Assembly: GCF_006175945.1 (NCBI RefSeq)
Contig: NZ_VAJL01000001.1
Span: 4,411,001 to 4,475,000, forward strand
Direction of reading: 5' to 3'
DNA: 64,000 nt
From: Chryseobacterium mulctrae
GTDB taxonomy: Bacteria; Bacteroidota; Bacteroidia; Flavobacteriales; Weeksellaceae
The stretch's first letter is position 1. Every line of letters starts with the position of its first letter. The position numbers and the translations under genes are program-made. This document shows, piece by piece, positions 36,857-45,889 of this stretch. The notes below the pieces were generated by a model, which searched no databases, was not told the origin of the DNA, and saw nothing but the letters and a program-made list of their open reading frames with translations.

Positions 36857-37552
36857 TTAATTATCATTAAATGAATATTCTTTAAAGACCGTATCTAATA
36901 AATTTGTACTGTCAATATTTCTGCCAAAAATAGGATTATGAAAGTGGTCAAGCTTATTTAATAGCTCAATCAAGATGTATTTTTCATCTTTTGTAAGATT
37001 TCCACTGACGATTTTGGTCGCATTTCTGATATTAGTCATTTGCTTTTCCAGTGTTTCAATACCCTTTTCAGTAATAGTCAATACTTTCGATCTTTTATCC
37101 GTTTTAGAATCAGATTGTTCTACCCAATTTTGTTTAATCAGTCTGTTAATAATCAAGTTTCCCACCGGTTTGTCCTGAATATTTTTCTTAATCAGTTCAG
37201 TTTTGGTCATATTACCAAAAGATTTTAGAGTGATCAGGTAGATAAACTCTTCTTGTGTAGAAAATTCTGAACCGGCAATTGCAGACTTTGAATAAGTCTT
37301 TGCGTATCTGTTCAAATGAACAAGTAGTGTACTAATAACGCTTTCCGGGCTTCTTCCGTTTTCTTTTCCTTCCCAAACAATATTTTTTTGAGTAGGTGTT
37401 TTCTTATTTTCTTGATGCTGAACCCAGGTTTTAAATCCTTCAATATCAGAAGTATATTGTGAATTTGTATTTTCAGAATCAAATTGTTCAAGCAACTGAA
37501 TTACATCTTTTGCTAAATTATAATTCATAATTAAATCATTTATAGTAAACAA
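36857..37552 (-). CDS. MarR-family regulator of the carotenoid operon
   Basis: A 231-residue winged-helix protein. The MarR core is in residues 100-185 (FIYLITLKSFGNMTKTELI, VGNLIINRLIKQNWV, DKRSKVLTITEKGIETL) and it has a longer N-terminal part (~85 residues) than the usual 140-160-residue MarR. First gene of the operon, so probably an autoregulator that controls pigment in response to an unknown signal. A TATATTTG box on the minus strand at 37550-37557 lies only a few bases from the start codon at 37552-37550, so it could only drive a leaderless transcript if real; otherwise the promoter lies further upstream. Confidence 0.9.
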   Translation of the reverse strand: MFTINDLIMNYNLAKDVIQLLEQFDSENTNSQYTSDIEGFKTWVQHQENKKTPTQKNIVWEGKENGRSPESVISTLLVHLNRYAKTYSKSAIAGSEFSTQEEFIYLITLKSFGNMTKTELIKKNIQDKPVGNLIINRLIKQNWVEQSDSKTDKRSKVLTITEKGIETLEKQMTNIRNATKIVSGNLTKDEKYILIELLNKLDHFHNPIFGRNIDSTNLLDTVFKEYSFNDN

Positions 37553-37599
37553 ATATACTTAATTTGTTTTAAATAATATATTTATATGCTTTTTTTAAT

Positions 37600-37641
37600 T
37601 TTGAATAAAAAATAAGACTTTGAAAAACCAAAGCCTTATTC
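37600..37641 (-). terminator. Terminator of the TPR regulator gene at 37700-39112
   Basis: On the minus strand AATAAGGCTTTGG-TTTTT-CAAAGTCTTATT then a T-rich stretch. Confidence 0.88.
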
Positions 37642-37699
37642 TTCTGAAATTAATTACTTTTTTACAAGTTATTTCATAAGTAGTAGAGGAGAGATGAAA

Positions 37700-39112
37700 T
37701 TAAATTTGATCAATCCATTGATAAATGTCGACATTCTGAGGTATATCTAATTTTTTTCTAATTCGATACTTTTTATTCTGAACCGTTCTGGTTTCTATAA
37801 AACTTATTCTAGCGATATCTTTGGTTGAAAGCTTCATTTTTAACAGGGCGCAAAACTCAATTTCTGATTGTTGCAAATCGGGATTCTTACTGAGAAGTTG
37901 ATTAGAAAACTCAGGATAGACTTTTTCAAAAGTAAATAAAAAAGCAGGATCCTTTTTCTCTAAAAGCTCCATAAGATGATGATAGGTTTCCCTGCGGTCA
38001 ATTTCCGGTCTAACTTCTGGCTCGACTTTACTTTTCTTTCTTTTAAACGTTAAAAAAGCACCGCAAACGATCGCGGAAATCGCTGGGATAATCCAATACC
38101 ATATAGGATTTTGAGCGTTTTCCTGTTCTTTTTTATCCTTACTGATTACTTCCTGTAAAGAATTGTATTTGCTTTTGAGAGATTTTAGCTCATATTGCTC
38201 AATTCTATTGCTGTAAAAATTAGCACTGTCTTTATTATTCAGAATATCGTAAATATCTTTTAATGAATGATAAATCTGGTTGTTATTAAGTTCTGTTCCG
38301 TTTTTGTTGCTTATAAATAATGCTTTATGAAAGTTTTTTATAGAATTTTTGTAATCTTTTTTGTCTTTATATACTTTTCCAATTACAGAATAATTATCAA
38401 TCATCGATTTGTCATCGATTACATCCGAAGGTTTAATTAAAATTGATTTTTTGGCGTAATGATAAGCCGAATCTGAATTAATCTGAATGTAAATATTTGC
38501 CAAATTCGCATAATTCAAATATTGAAAATTGTCTTGTTCGTTTTTATCCTTCAGCATTTTTCCACTTTCAATTTCTTCGTAAATCTTTTTTAAAGCTTCT
38601 TTTGGCTGATTTTTATCTAAATAAACATTGGCAAAACTATTCAGAACATTCGATTTTGCATAAAATATTTTTTTACTGTTTGATTCATCTTTTTGAAGAA
38701 TCTGATAGGCAGAATTTAGATATGAAATTGCTTTATCAGGAAATTTATTGATAGAATATATTTCGGCGATATAAATATTAGACATCGCTTCAAAATAAAT
38801 GTCTTTATATAAACTCGATTTTTTTCGAAGATTCTCACTGGTGATAATCAGGCTGTCCATCATATTTTTACTATAAAAATACCTGCATTTTCTGTCGAGA
38901 ATTTTCATTTCAGAAATAGAGTCTTTCAGAATGATAGACTGCTTCAAGAGTCCGTTTAGTTCTTTATAAGCTTCGTCAATATTATTTTTATAGAGTTTAG
39001 AATTGTTGGAGATTTTGGTTTTCAGTTGTGAGGCAGTGAGATGATTCTGTGCTGCTGTCAGAAAACTTATAAGTAGAATGTTGAATAAGAGTATTTTTCT
39101 AAACACAAACAT
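37700..39112 (-). CDS. TPR-type regulator with LuxR-like C-terminal helix-turn-helix
   Basis: A 470-residue protein: signal peptide, four to six TPR repeats (about 80-320), one transmembrane helix at about 330-350 (WYWIIPAISAIVCGAFL), a Lys-rich spacer and a C-terminal HTH (FCALLKMKLSTKDIARISFIETRTVQNKKYRIRKKLD). The output motif resembles a LuxR/GerE-type DNA-binding unit. Similar proteins in Flavobacteriia control envelope or stress genes. Its target is unclear. Confidence 0.88.
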   Translation of the reverse strand: MFVFRKILLFNILLISFLTAAQNHLTASQLKTKISNNSKLYKNNIDEAYKELNGLLKQSIILKDSISEMKILDRKCRYFYSKNMMDSLIITSENLRKKSSLYKDIYFEAMSNIYIAEIYSINKFPDKAISYLNSAYQILQKDESNSKKIFYAKSNVLNSFANVYLDKNQPKEALKKIYEEIESGKMLKDKNEQDNFQYLNYANLANIYIQINSDSAYHYAKKSILIKPSDVIDDKSMIDNYSVIGKVYKDKKDYKNSIKNFHKALFISNKNGTELNNNQIYHSLKDIYDILNNKDSANFYSNRIEQYELKSLKSKYNSLQEVISKDKKEQENAQNPIWYWIIPAISAIVCGAFLTFKRKKSKVEPEVRPEIDRRETYHHLMELLEKKDPAFLFTFEKVYPEFSNQLLSKNPDLQQSEIEFCALLKMKLSTKDIARISFIETRTVQNKKYRIRKKLDIPQNVDIYQWIDQI

Positions 39113-39369
39113 TGTAAATAAATAGATATTTAGAGAATTGAAAGTGTAAATTTAATAAAAATAGAATGGAAATTGTATCAAATTAATATGATTTTTACCT
39201 TTAAAATTAAAAATAAGTAATGGGTAGGATTGTAATTATGACATCATTAAAAATGATTTGTTATTTTTTGCATAGCTTATCTTAATTCTATACTTTTGTA
39301 AAGAATACAGGTTTTCAGATCATTATCACTTTCATAAAACATGAAAGTAAAATATTATTGTTTAAAATA

Positions 39370-41178
39370 ATGATTAATAAGCCTTTACACAGTTTTCATA
39401 TTCCCGTTATGGGATTATCTTACACCATAGATAGCCCGATTCGTGTCGCGCAATACGGAATTTCTTCAGTTATATCAATCATCGATGACGAAATTGTAGA
39501 GAAAATGAAAAATTTCTACAGCAAAAAATTCAATCTTAATTATTTTGGAATTTCTTCAAAAACCGAAGATTACAGAGCCAAAAGGATTACAGATTATCTC
39601 GACATGATGGATGATATCGTCACAGAGAAGTTTGAATCTTTTAAAGAAGAAATTTCTAAAAATACAGATGCTCTGAAGAACTTCATGGCGATGCTTCCAA
39701 ATACTTCCGAATTAAAAGATGGGCTACAGAATATTCTGAACCAAGGAGATTCCATAGCTTTAAATATTAAAAATTTTATAGAAAAAAATCTTGTTCCGGG
39801 AAATATTGATGTTAATATTATGACGAAGGTTGATAAAGACAATTATCGTAATAATGAACAGCTTCCTGTTATTTTCAATGATGCACATGCTTCTCTTCGT
39901 GGGTTCGCTCAAAGTAAAATCTCGTCATCAATGGTGCTTTCTGCAGGGATGAATCCTCGTTTATACAGTTATATTGAAGAGTTTGAAGATTTCTTTCCGG
40001 ATGCTAATAATTTCATAAAAAAGAAAATTATTCTTAAAGTAAGTGATTTCCGTTCTGCGATGATTCAGGGGAATTTTTTGGCTAAAAAAGGACTTTGGGT
40101 TTCAGAATATAGAGTTGAATCCGGACTTAATTGTGGTGGTCATGCTTTTGCTACGGAAGGTTTGTTATTGGGTCCGATCATGGAAGAATTTAGATTGAAA
40201 AAAAATGAATTGATTTCTTCGGCACATTCTCTTATGATTAAAGCTTTAGAGCAAAAAGAGAAATACGTTCCGACGGAACCTTTAGAGATGAAAATTACAG
40301 TTCAGGGTGGAGTAGGAACTTCTGAAGAACATGATTTTCTTCTTGAAAATTATAAAGTTGACAGTATAGGTTGGGGTTCGCCATTTTTATTGGTTCCTGA
40401 AGCGACATCAGTAGATATTGAAACACGAGATCTTTTGGTTAAATCTAAACAGAATGATTATTATCTGAGCAATATTTCTCCTTTGGGAGTTCCGTTTAAT
40501 ACAGTAAAAGGAACATCAAATGAAATTTTGAAACATCATAAAGAAGCTAAAAATAAATTTGGAAGTTCGTGTCCTAAAAAATTACTGGCGTTAAGCAAAG
40601 AATACTCTCCACAAGGAATTTGTACGGCTTCAAAAAAATATCAGGATATCAAACTGAAAGATCTTGCAACTGTAAAAGATGAAATTACTCAGAAGCAATT
40701 TGAATCTGAAAAAAAGAAAATTACAGATAAAGCCTGTCTTTGTGTAGGTTTGGTCAACTCGGCATATTTGGAACAGGGAATTGAAATAAAAGGAGAAAAA
40801 CAAGGAGTTGTTATTTGTCCGGGACCGAATTTGGCGTATTTTGATAAAGAGGTTTCTCTTTCAGAAATGATTCAGCATATTTATGGAAATGGAAATATTC
40901 TTCCTGAAATCGAGCGACCGAATATGTTTATTAATGAACTGAAAATGTATGTGAATCATTTAAAGAATGAAATTTCAGATTTTTCAGGAGAATTGACTAA
41001 TTCTCAAATAAAAAAATGGAAAACTTTTAAATCTAATCTTTTTGAAGGGATTGATTATTATAAAGAACTTTTTGAGAAAACTTCTTTCTTTTTAATGCAA
41101 AAAAATCAGATCAAGGATCAATTAGAAGGTTTTGAGATGAACTTACACAAAATTGCAATCCCGGAATTGCAAAAATAA
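39370..41178 (+). CDS. Uncharacterised 602-residue protein, possible TIM-barrel enzyme
   Basis: A cytosolic protein of unknown function. ATG at 39370 is chosen over a TTG 12 bases before. The start MGLSYTIDSPIRVAQYGISSVISIIDDEIVE looks like the opening strands of a TIM barrel. Later ESGLNCGGHAFATEG, VQGGVGTSEEH and IGWGSPFLLVPEATSVD resemble nitronate or glutamate-synthase-like barrels. The last third has Cys in SSCPKK, GICTASK, KACLCVGL and ICPGPNL, enough for a cluster or metal site. A CTATACTTTTG box at about 39288-39298 is a plausible promoter. I cannot assign a reaction. Confidence 0.8.
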   Translation: MINKPLHSFHIPVMGLSYTIDSPIRVAQYGISSVISIIDDEIVEKMKNFYSKKFNLNYFGISSKTEDYRAKRITDYLDMMDDIVTEKFESFKEEISKNTDALKNFMAMLPNTSELKDGLQNILNQGDSIALNIKNFIEKNLVPGNIDVNIMTKVDKDNYRNNEQLPVIFNDAHASLRGFAQSKISSSMVLSAGMNPRLYSYIEEFEDFFPDANNFIKKKIILKVSDFRSAMIQGNFLAKKGLWVSEYRVESGLNCGGHAFATEGLLLGPIMEEFRLKKNELISSAHSLMIKALEQKEKYVPTEPLEMKITVQGGVGTSEEHDFLLENYKVDSIGWGSPFLLVPEATSVDIETRDLLVKSKQNDYYLSNISPLGVPFNTVKGTSNEILKHHKEAKNKFGSSCPKKLLALSKEYSPQGICTASKKYQDIKLKDLATVKDEITQKQFESEKKKITDKACLCVGLVNSAYLEQGIEIKGEKQGVVICPGPNLAYFDKEVSLSEMIQHIYGNGNILPEIERPNMFINELKMYVNHLKNEISDFSGELTNSQIKKWKTFKSNLFEGIDYYKELFEKTSFFLMQKNQIKDQLEGFEMNLHKIAIPELQK

Positions 41179-41181
41179 AAC

Positions 41182-41222
41182 TTCAATCTAAGACCGAAGC
41201 TTAAAAATTTTGGTCTTAGATT
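41182..41222. terminator. Bidirectional terminator between convergent genes
   Basis: AATCTAAGACCGAAGC-TT-... pairs with TTTGGTCTTAGATTT; about 12 paired bases with flanking A and T runs. Confidence 0.8.
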
Positions 41223-41226
41223 TATT

Positions 41227-42522
41227 TTAAAGATATTCCTCCTTTTTCCAATATCTTTTGTGCTTAGACTTGTCAATAATTTGACTTTTATAAATACTGT
41301 TTTGTCCGGAAAATAAATAAGAAACAACACACGCAATGATCACATAAACTCCGCATTCTATTCCAAATAATTCAAAAGCCATTACGCTGCACGCAATCGG
41401 TGTATTGGTTGCTCCTGCAAAGACTGCCACAAAACCCATTCCCGCCAAAAGTGCTAAAGGTAAAGGGATAAAATATCCTAAAGCATTTCCTAAAGTTGCA
41501 CCAATAAAAAATAACGGAGTCACTTCACCACCTTTAAAGCCCGAAGCCAAAGTAATAATCGTAATAATCGCTTTTAAAGCAAAATCATAAGCAGGAAGCT
41601 GTTGCGAAAAAGAATCTAAAATTGTAGGGATTCCTAAACCAAGATATTTTGTGGTTCCCATTAACCAGACTGATAGTAAAATAATAACTCCTCCAATCAA
41701 CGGGCGAAGTGGCGGATAAGAAATTTTAGATTTAAAAAAATCTCCTGTTTTATGGATGGTTTTACTGAAAAAAGCGGCACAAATACCAAAGGAAATACCG
41801 GCAATAAGAGCATATAAAATATTCAACAATGAAATTTCAGGCACGAAATTGATGAGGTATTCAGTATGATGAGTGTTTAATAATTTTGTAACTAAATCTG
41901 CAATAATTGATGCGGAAATTGCGGGAAATAAAGCTTTGTATTTTATTCTTCCAGTAAGAGAAACTTCCAGTCCGAAAATCGCTCCGGCTATTGGAGTTCC
42001 GAAAACAGAACCAAATCCTGCTGCAATCGCAGAAATAATTAAAATTTTCCTATCATCAGCTGAAAGTCTTAACGGTTTTGAAAACTGATCGGCAATTGAT
42101 GCTGCCATTTGCAAAGCCGTTCCTTCACGACCTGCAGAACCTCCAAAAAAATGAGTAATTATTGTTCCAAAATAGACCAATGGAGCCATCTTAAAAGGAA
42201 TTGTCTTTTTGGGCTCATGAATGGTTTCTAATAATAAATTGTTTCCGGCTTCAACATCTTTTCCGAAATAGTAATATAATAAACCAACTAAAAATCCAGC
42301 TAAAGGTAAAAAAACAATAATCCAAAGATGATTTTCTCTGAATTGGGTTGCCCATTCTAAAGTTTGTAAGAAAAAAGCGGACGCGCATCCGATAAATACT
42401 CCAATAATTGCAGTAATGAAAAGCCATTTCACTACAAAAAATACAGAAGGATATTTTCTGAAAAATAATTGAATTAAAACACTGAGAATTTTAAAAACCG
42501 ATCTTTTATTTTTTTTAAACAT
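41227..42522 (-). CDS. CLC-type fluoride exporter
   Basis: A 431-residue CLC-family protein. CLC motifs: GGSAGREGTALQMAAS (GREGT replaces the usual GKEGP), SVFGTPIAGAIFGLEV and SGFKGGEVTPLFFIGATLGNALG. The GREGT form is typical of CLC-F fluoride/proton antiporters. A fluoride riboswitch sits directly in front of the start codon, so the role as fluoride exporter is well supported by both sequence and context. About ten membrane helices are visible. Confidence 0.92.
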   Translation of the reverse strand: MFKKNKRSVFKILSVLIQLFFRKYPSVFFVVKWLFITAIIGVFIGCASAFFLQTLEWATQFRENHLWIIVFLPLAGFLVGLLYYYFGKDVEAGNNLLLETIHEPKKTIPFKMAPLVYFGTIITHFFGGSAGREGTALQMAASIADQFSKPLRLSADDRKILIISAIAAGFGSVFGTPIAGAIFGLEVSLTGRIKYKALFPAISASIIADLVTKLLNTHHTEYLINFVPEISLLNILYALIAGISFGICAAFFSKTIHKTGDFFKSKISYPPLRPLIGGVIILLSVWLMGTTKYLGLGIPTILDSFSQQLPAYDFALKAIITIITLASGFKGGEVTPLFFIGATLGNALGYFIPLPLALLAGMGFVAVFAGATNTPIACSVMAFELFGIECGVYVIIACVVSYLFSGQNSIYKSQIIDKSKHKRYWKKEEYL

Positions 42523-42527
42523 AATAA

Positions 42528-42560
42528 CCTGATTAAATGGTAAAAATTCAACTAATCAGG
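42528..42560 (-). promoter_or_regulatory. Expression-platform hairpin of the fluoride switch
   Basis: On the minus strand CCTGATTA pairs with TAATCAGG across a 17-base loop; the second arm is only a few bases from the start ATG and hides an AGG. The first arm overlaps the 3 prime strand of the aptamer, so binding of ligand should open it. There is no T run, which suggests control of translation rather than termination. Confidence 0.75.
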
Positions 42561-42610
42561 CGCCATCAGCTTTTTAATGCGGTTGGGTAAGGAAGACACC
42601 ATTTCCTTTA
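42550..42610 (-). ncRNA. Fluoride riboswitch (crcB motif)
   Basis: The minus strand reads GGAAATGG-TGTCTTCC, then CAACCGC, an A-rich loop and GCTGATGGCGCC. These match the crcB-motif pattern of GG..GATGG, AACCGC and GCTGATG. GGTGTC (42595-42600) and GGCGCC (42559-42564) are fully complementary, forming the pseudoknot-like helix of the known structure. It precedes a CLC exporter by ~30 bases. Confidence 0.93.
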
Positions 42611-42796
42611 TTTCGAAAGAACAAATTTAAGATAAATATCTTATTCGTAAATAATTTGACCTCAAGATTTGATTTAAAACTTTTTCAATCGAAATTTTCT
42701 ATTGGCTACATTTTTATTAAAACTAAATTCCAGAGCTGTTTTCCAAAGGTTGTTTCATAAATTAGCTCTACTTTTTAAATAATATAAAATCTGTTT

Positions 42797-43741
42797 ATGG
42801 AAAAGATGAAAATAAAAAATACGGATCTTTTAATAGCACCGATAAATTTTGGAGGAAATGTTTTTGGTTGGACTTTAGATGAGAAAAAATCGTTTGATAT
42901 TTTAGATCAGTTTACAGCAGGAGGTTTCAATTTTATTGATACAGCCGATACGTATTCTTGGTGGGTAAATGGAAAAGGCGGTCAGTCGGAAGAAATTATC
43001 GGAAAATGGATGAAAGAAAGAAACAACCGAAATGATTTGGTGATCGCAACGAAAGTAGGCTCAGAAACAAAAGAGCATGGTTTCGACATCAGCAAAAAAC
43101 ATATTTTAAAATCGGTTGACGAATCTCTTGCTAGACTTCAAACCGATCGTATAGATCTTTATTACACGCATTTTGATGACCAGAAAACTCCGGTTGAAGA
43201 AACTTTAGAGGCGTATGATGAAATTATTAAAGCCGGAAAAGTAAGATATATTGCGGCATCAAACCTTTCACCAGAAAGATTAAAAGAATCTTTTGAAGTT
43301 GCCGAAAAAAACAATCTTCCGAAATATGTTGCATTACAGCCGCATTATAATCTATTGGAAAGAGAAAAATTTGAATCTCAATATGCAAATTTGGTGAAAG
43401 AATATGATTTGAGTGTATTTACCTATTGGTCTTTGGCTGCAGGTTTTCTTACCGGAAAATATCGTAATGAAGATGATTTAAAGAAAAGTGCAAGAGGAGA
43501 GGGTGTCAGAAAATATTTGGATGAGAAAGGTCTTAATGTTTTAAAAGCTTTGGATGAAATAAGTGCGAGATTAGAAACAACTCAGGCTTCTGTTGCTTTA
43601 GCCTGGCTTTTAGCAAATCCTTTGGTGACCGCTCCAATTGTAAGCGCAACCAGTGAGTCTCAACTGAAAACTTTGTTTGCAGCGCCTGAACTCAAGTTAA
43701 GTTCTGAAGATGTTGAGCTTCTAAATAAAGTAAGTCAATAA
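42797..43741 (+). CDS. Aldo/keto reductase
   Basis: A 314-residue TIM-barrel oxidoreductase. Catalytic tetrad residues are visible: Asp in FIDTADTYSWW with Tyr four later, Lys in VIATKVGSE, and His in YYTHFDD. The C-terminal part has SVALAWLLANPLVTAPIVSATSESQL, the NADP-binding end. It reduces aldehydes or ketones with NADPH; substrate unknown. Own terminator. Confidence 0.93.
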   Translation: MEKMKIKNTDLLIAPINFGGNVFGWTLDEKKSFDILDQFTAGGFNFIDTADTYSWWVNGKGGQSEEIIGKWMKERNNRNDLVIATKVGSETKEHGFDISKKHILKSVDESLARLQTDRIDLYYTHFDDQKTPVEETLEAYDEIIKAGKVRYIAASNLSPERLKESFEVAEKNNLPKYVALQPHYNLLEREKFESQYANLVKEYDLSVFTYWSLAAGFLTGKYRNEDDLKKSARGEGVRKYLDEKGLNVLKALDEISARLETTQASVALAWLLANPLVTAPIVSATSESQLKTLFAAPELKLSSEDVELLNKVSQ

Positions 43742-43759
43742 ATTAAAAATTTGAAATAA

Positions 43760-43797
43760 AAGACTCCTGTAAATCTATTTTGCAGGAGTTTTTTTAT
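43760..43797 (+). terminator. Terminator of aldo/keto reductase gene
   Basis: AGACTCCTG...CAGGAGTTTTTTT stem with a loop and T run. Confidence 0.9.
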
Positions 43798-43807
43798 ATG
43801 TGGAAAT

Positions 43808-44533
43808 TTAGAACTGTAAAATACTTTTTTTAAGATCGTGATAAAGAAGAACTTTCCATTTATTTTCAATAGCTTCTTTTTGCCATTCTAAACGAAGTTG
43901 CATGGCTTTTTTACCATTGAAATCACTTTTGTAAGCGACATGATATTTTAAATAAGACTCTTGTGGAAGATCATCGGCGCCATAAAATGCCGTTTCATTA
44001 TTCTCGATAATTTTGAAAATCTGCATGAAAGGACTGTGACCACCAACAACTTCGTAATAAATTTCATCATTAATTTTTCCCTGATCATCATTCATCCAAA
44101 TAATATTGGGTTGTTGAATGAGCGCTTCTAAAATTTCAAAATCAAACGATGGATTTCCTCGGCTTTCAAAAGCAAAATCAAGTTCTCTTTTTTGAATATA
44201 AATTTCAGCATTCGGAAAATTAGATTCAAATCCATAATCTGTTTTCACTAAAGTTCCATTGATGTGATCTTTATGCAAATGTGAAAGCAAAACCTTTGTG
44301 ATTTGACTGGTCTGAATATTTTCTTCTTTTAAAATTTCATTGATAATCAGCTTTTCTTCTTTGTTTTTCCAGCCCAAACCTGTATCGATAAGAATATAAT
44401 CATTTTTGGTAATGATTAAAAAAGGTTGAATAGACATTCGAACTCCTTTAGCTTCCGGATTTTCTTCAAGAATTTTAAAATTTTTGGATTTATCGGCAAT
44501 GAAATTACCTTCTTTTATAGGAATGATTTTCAT
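43808..44533 (-). CDS. MBL-fold metallo-hydrolase
   Basis: A 241-residue metallo-beta-lactamase-fold protein. Metal site LSHLHKDHING (His-x-His-x-Asp-His) near residue 85; a later GGHSPFMQIF supplies another His and FYGADDLPQE an Asp. This is a general hydrolase, related to lactonase or thioesterase-type enzymes. A minus-strand TATCTTTG box at about 44586-44593 lies 53 bases before the start. Substrate cannot be deduced. Confidence 0.9.
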   Translation of the reverse strand: MKIIPIKEGNFIADKSKNFKILEENPEAKGVRMSIQPFLIITKNDYILIDTGLGWKNKEEKLIINEILKEENIQTSQITKVLLSHLHKDHINGTLVKTDYGFESNFPNAEIYIQKRELDFAFESRGNPSFDFEILEALIQQPNIIWMNDDQGKINDEIYYEVVGGHSPFMQIFKIIENNETAFYGADDLPQESYLKYHVAYKSDFNGKKAMQLRLEWQKEAIENKWKVLLYHDLKKSILQF

Positions 44534-45174
44534 TTAAGTATAATTATACCCTTGTTTTTTTTGAATAAAAGTTAGAATAGAACTGCAAAGATACATCTGT
44601 AATATGGATGAAAATAAAATTTTGCTACAAAAAATAAAACTGATGAATAAAAATTATTTTAAAAACAAGGATGGCATCAAACATGCAACAGTACGGAGAA
44701 AGCAGTGAAAAAAAATAATAAAATCTTTTATGAATTATTAATTTAATATTGAAAAAAATTGTAATTTTAATTAAGAATGGTGAATTATTTTAATTCATGA
44801 TATCATTTATCATATAATAGCTTTATTGTGATTGTTGTTTTTAAATGCATTTATTTTTAATTATATTTTATGCATAATTTATTTTGTGTAAATATTTTGT
44901 ATTTTTTTATGATAAATAATTGATTTGTATGTAGTATTTTTGCACTCTTTATTTGAAAAAAAATTAAAGAATAAAATAAATTGTTTCCTTTTTTTACATT
45001 GCGAAAACCGGATGATGAAAAAAATCGTAGTTAATAAAAATATATCTCATACAATTCTCACTCAAGAGATGTATATTTGTGAATAGACTTGATAAATCTT
45101 TTATAAATAAAACATTAGATATTGTGTAAGATTTTTAAATATTAAATAATTGCTTTTAGCAAAAAATAGAAACG
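44534..45174. other. 640-base AT-rich intergenic region
   Basis: Between the MBL gene and the TetR gene. It contains the minus-strand promoter box for the MBL gene and, on the plus strand, a TATTTTTG box at about 44936-44943 that could start a long leader for the TetR gene. A 34-residue frame at 44604-44708 has no support. No repeats of note. Confidence 0.6.
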
Positions 45175-45798
45175 ATGCCCAGAAAAGTTGTACAAGGTCC
45201 TATTAGAGACAAAGAAAAAACAAAACAAAAACTACTGAATGCAGTAGGAAAGATTTTGAAAACGAAAGGATATTCAGGATTAATGGTAAGCAAGATTGCT
45301 GCTGTTGCCGGTTTTGACAAAAAACTGATCTATGAATATTTCGGAAGTACAGACAAATTAATTGATGAATACATCAGATCTCAGGATTACTGGAGTAAAT
45401 TTGAGTTAGGAGAAGACGTCGATTTGTCTGATGGAGGAAGAGAAATGTCTAAATTGGCAATTCTTAACCAGTTTGAAAACCTGAAGAAAAATAAAGAGCT
45501 TCAAAAGATTTTAGTTTGGGAAATGTCTGAAAGCAGACCTATTCTTAAAAAACTTTTGGATCAGAGAGAAGAAGTAGGTGAAGAACTTTTCAAGAATATT
45601 ACAGATCCTCATTTCGGTGATAAAGCAGAAGAATACAGAGCGATTACTGCAATTTTGGTAGCCGGAATTTACCATTTGAATCTTTATACCGGTCACAACG
45701 GAGTTACTTTCTGCGGAATAGAGATGAAAACTGAGGAAGGAAGAAAGAAAATTGAAAAAGCATTGGTAGACATTATTGACTTCGCTTACAATAAATAA
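45175..45798 (+). CDS. TetR/AcrR-type regulator
   Basis: A 207-residue repressor: N-terminal HTH (TKQKLLNAVGKILKTKGYSGL, SKIAAVAGFDKKLIYEYFGSTDKLIDEYI) and an all-helical C-terminal ligand domain. The ligand and target genes are not evident; no divergent efflux gene is present. The long leader (see the intergenic entry) suggests post-initiation control or a missed upstream element. Confidence 0.92.
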   Translation: MPRKVVQGPIRDKEKTKQKLLNAVGKILKTKGYSGLMVSKIAAVAGFDKKLIYEYFGSTDKLIDEYIRSQDYWSKFELGEDVDLSDGGREMSKLAILNQFENLKKNKELQKILVWEMSESRPILKKLLDQREEVGEELFKNITDPHFGDKAEEYRAITAILVAGIYHLNLYTGHNGVTFCGIEMKTEEGRKKIEKALVDIIDFAYNK

Positions 45799-45889
45799 TA
45801 ATAATTTGTTGCCCAAATGTAAAGCGTAGTTTTCTAAAATTTGAAAGCTAAAATTTTCAAATTAAAACTATATTTCTTACTTTTGGGCA

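Noticed and set aside
44604..44708. 34-residue frame in the region before the TetR gene
   Set aside because: No signal, no homologous motif, no promoter or terminator tied to it, and composition is like the surrounding AT-rich DNA.
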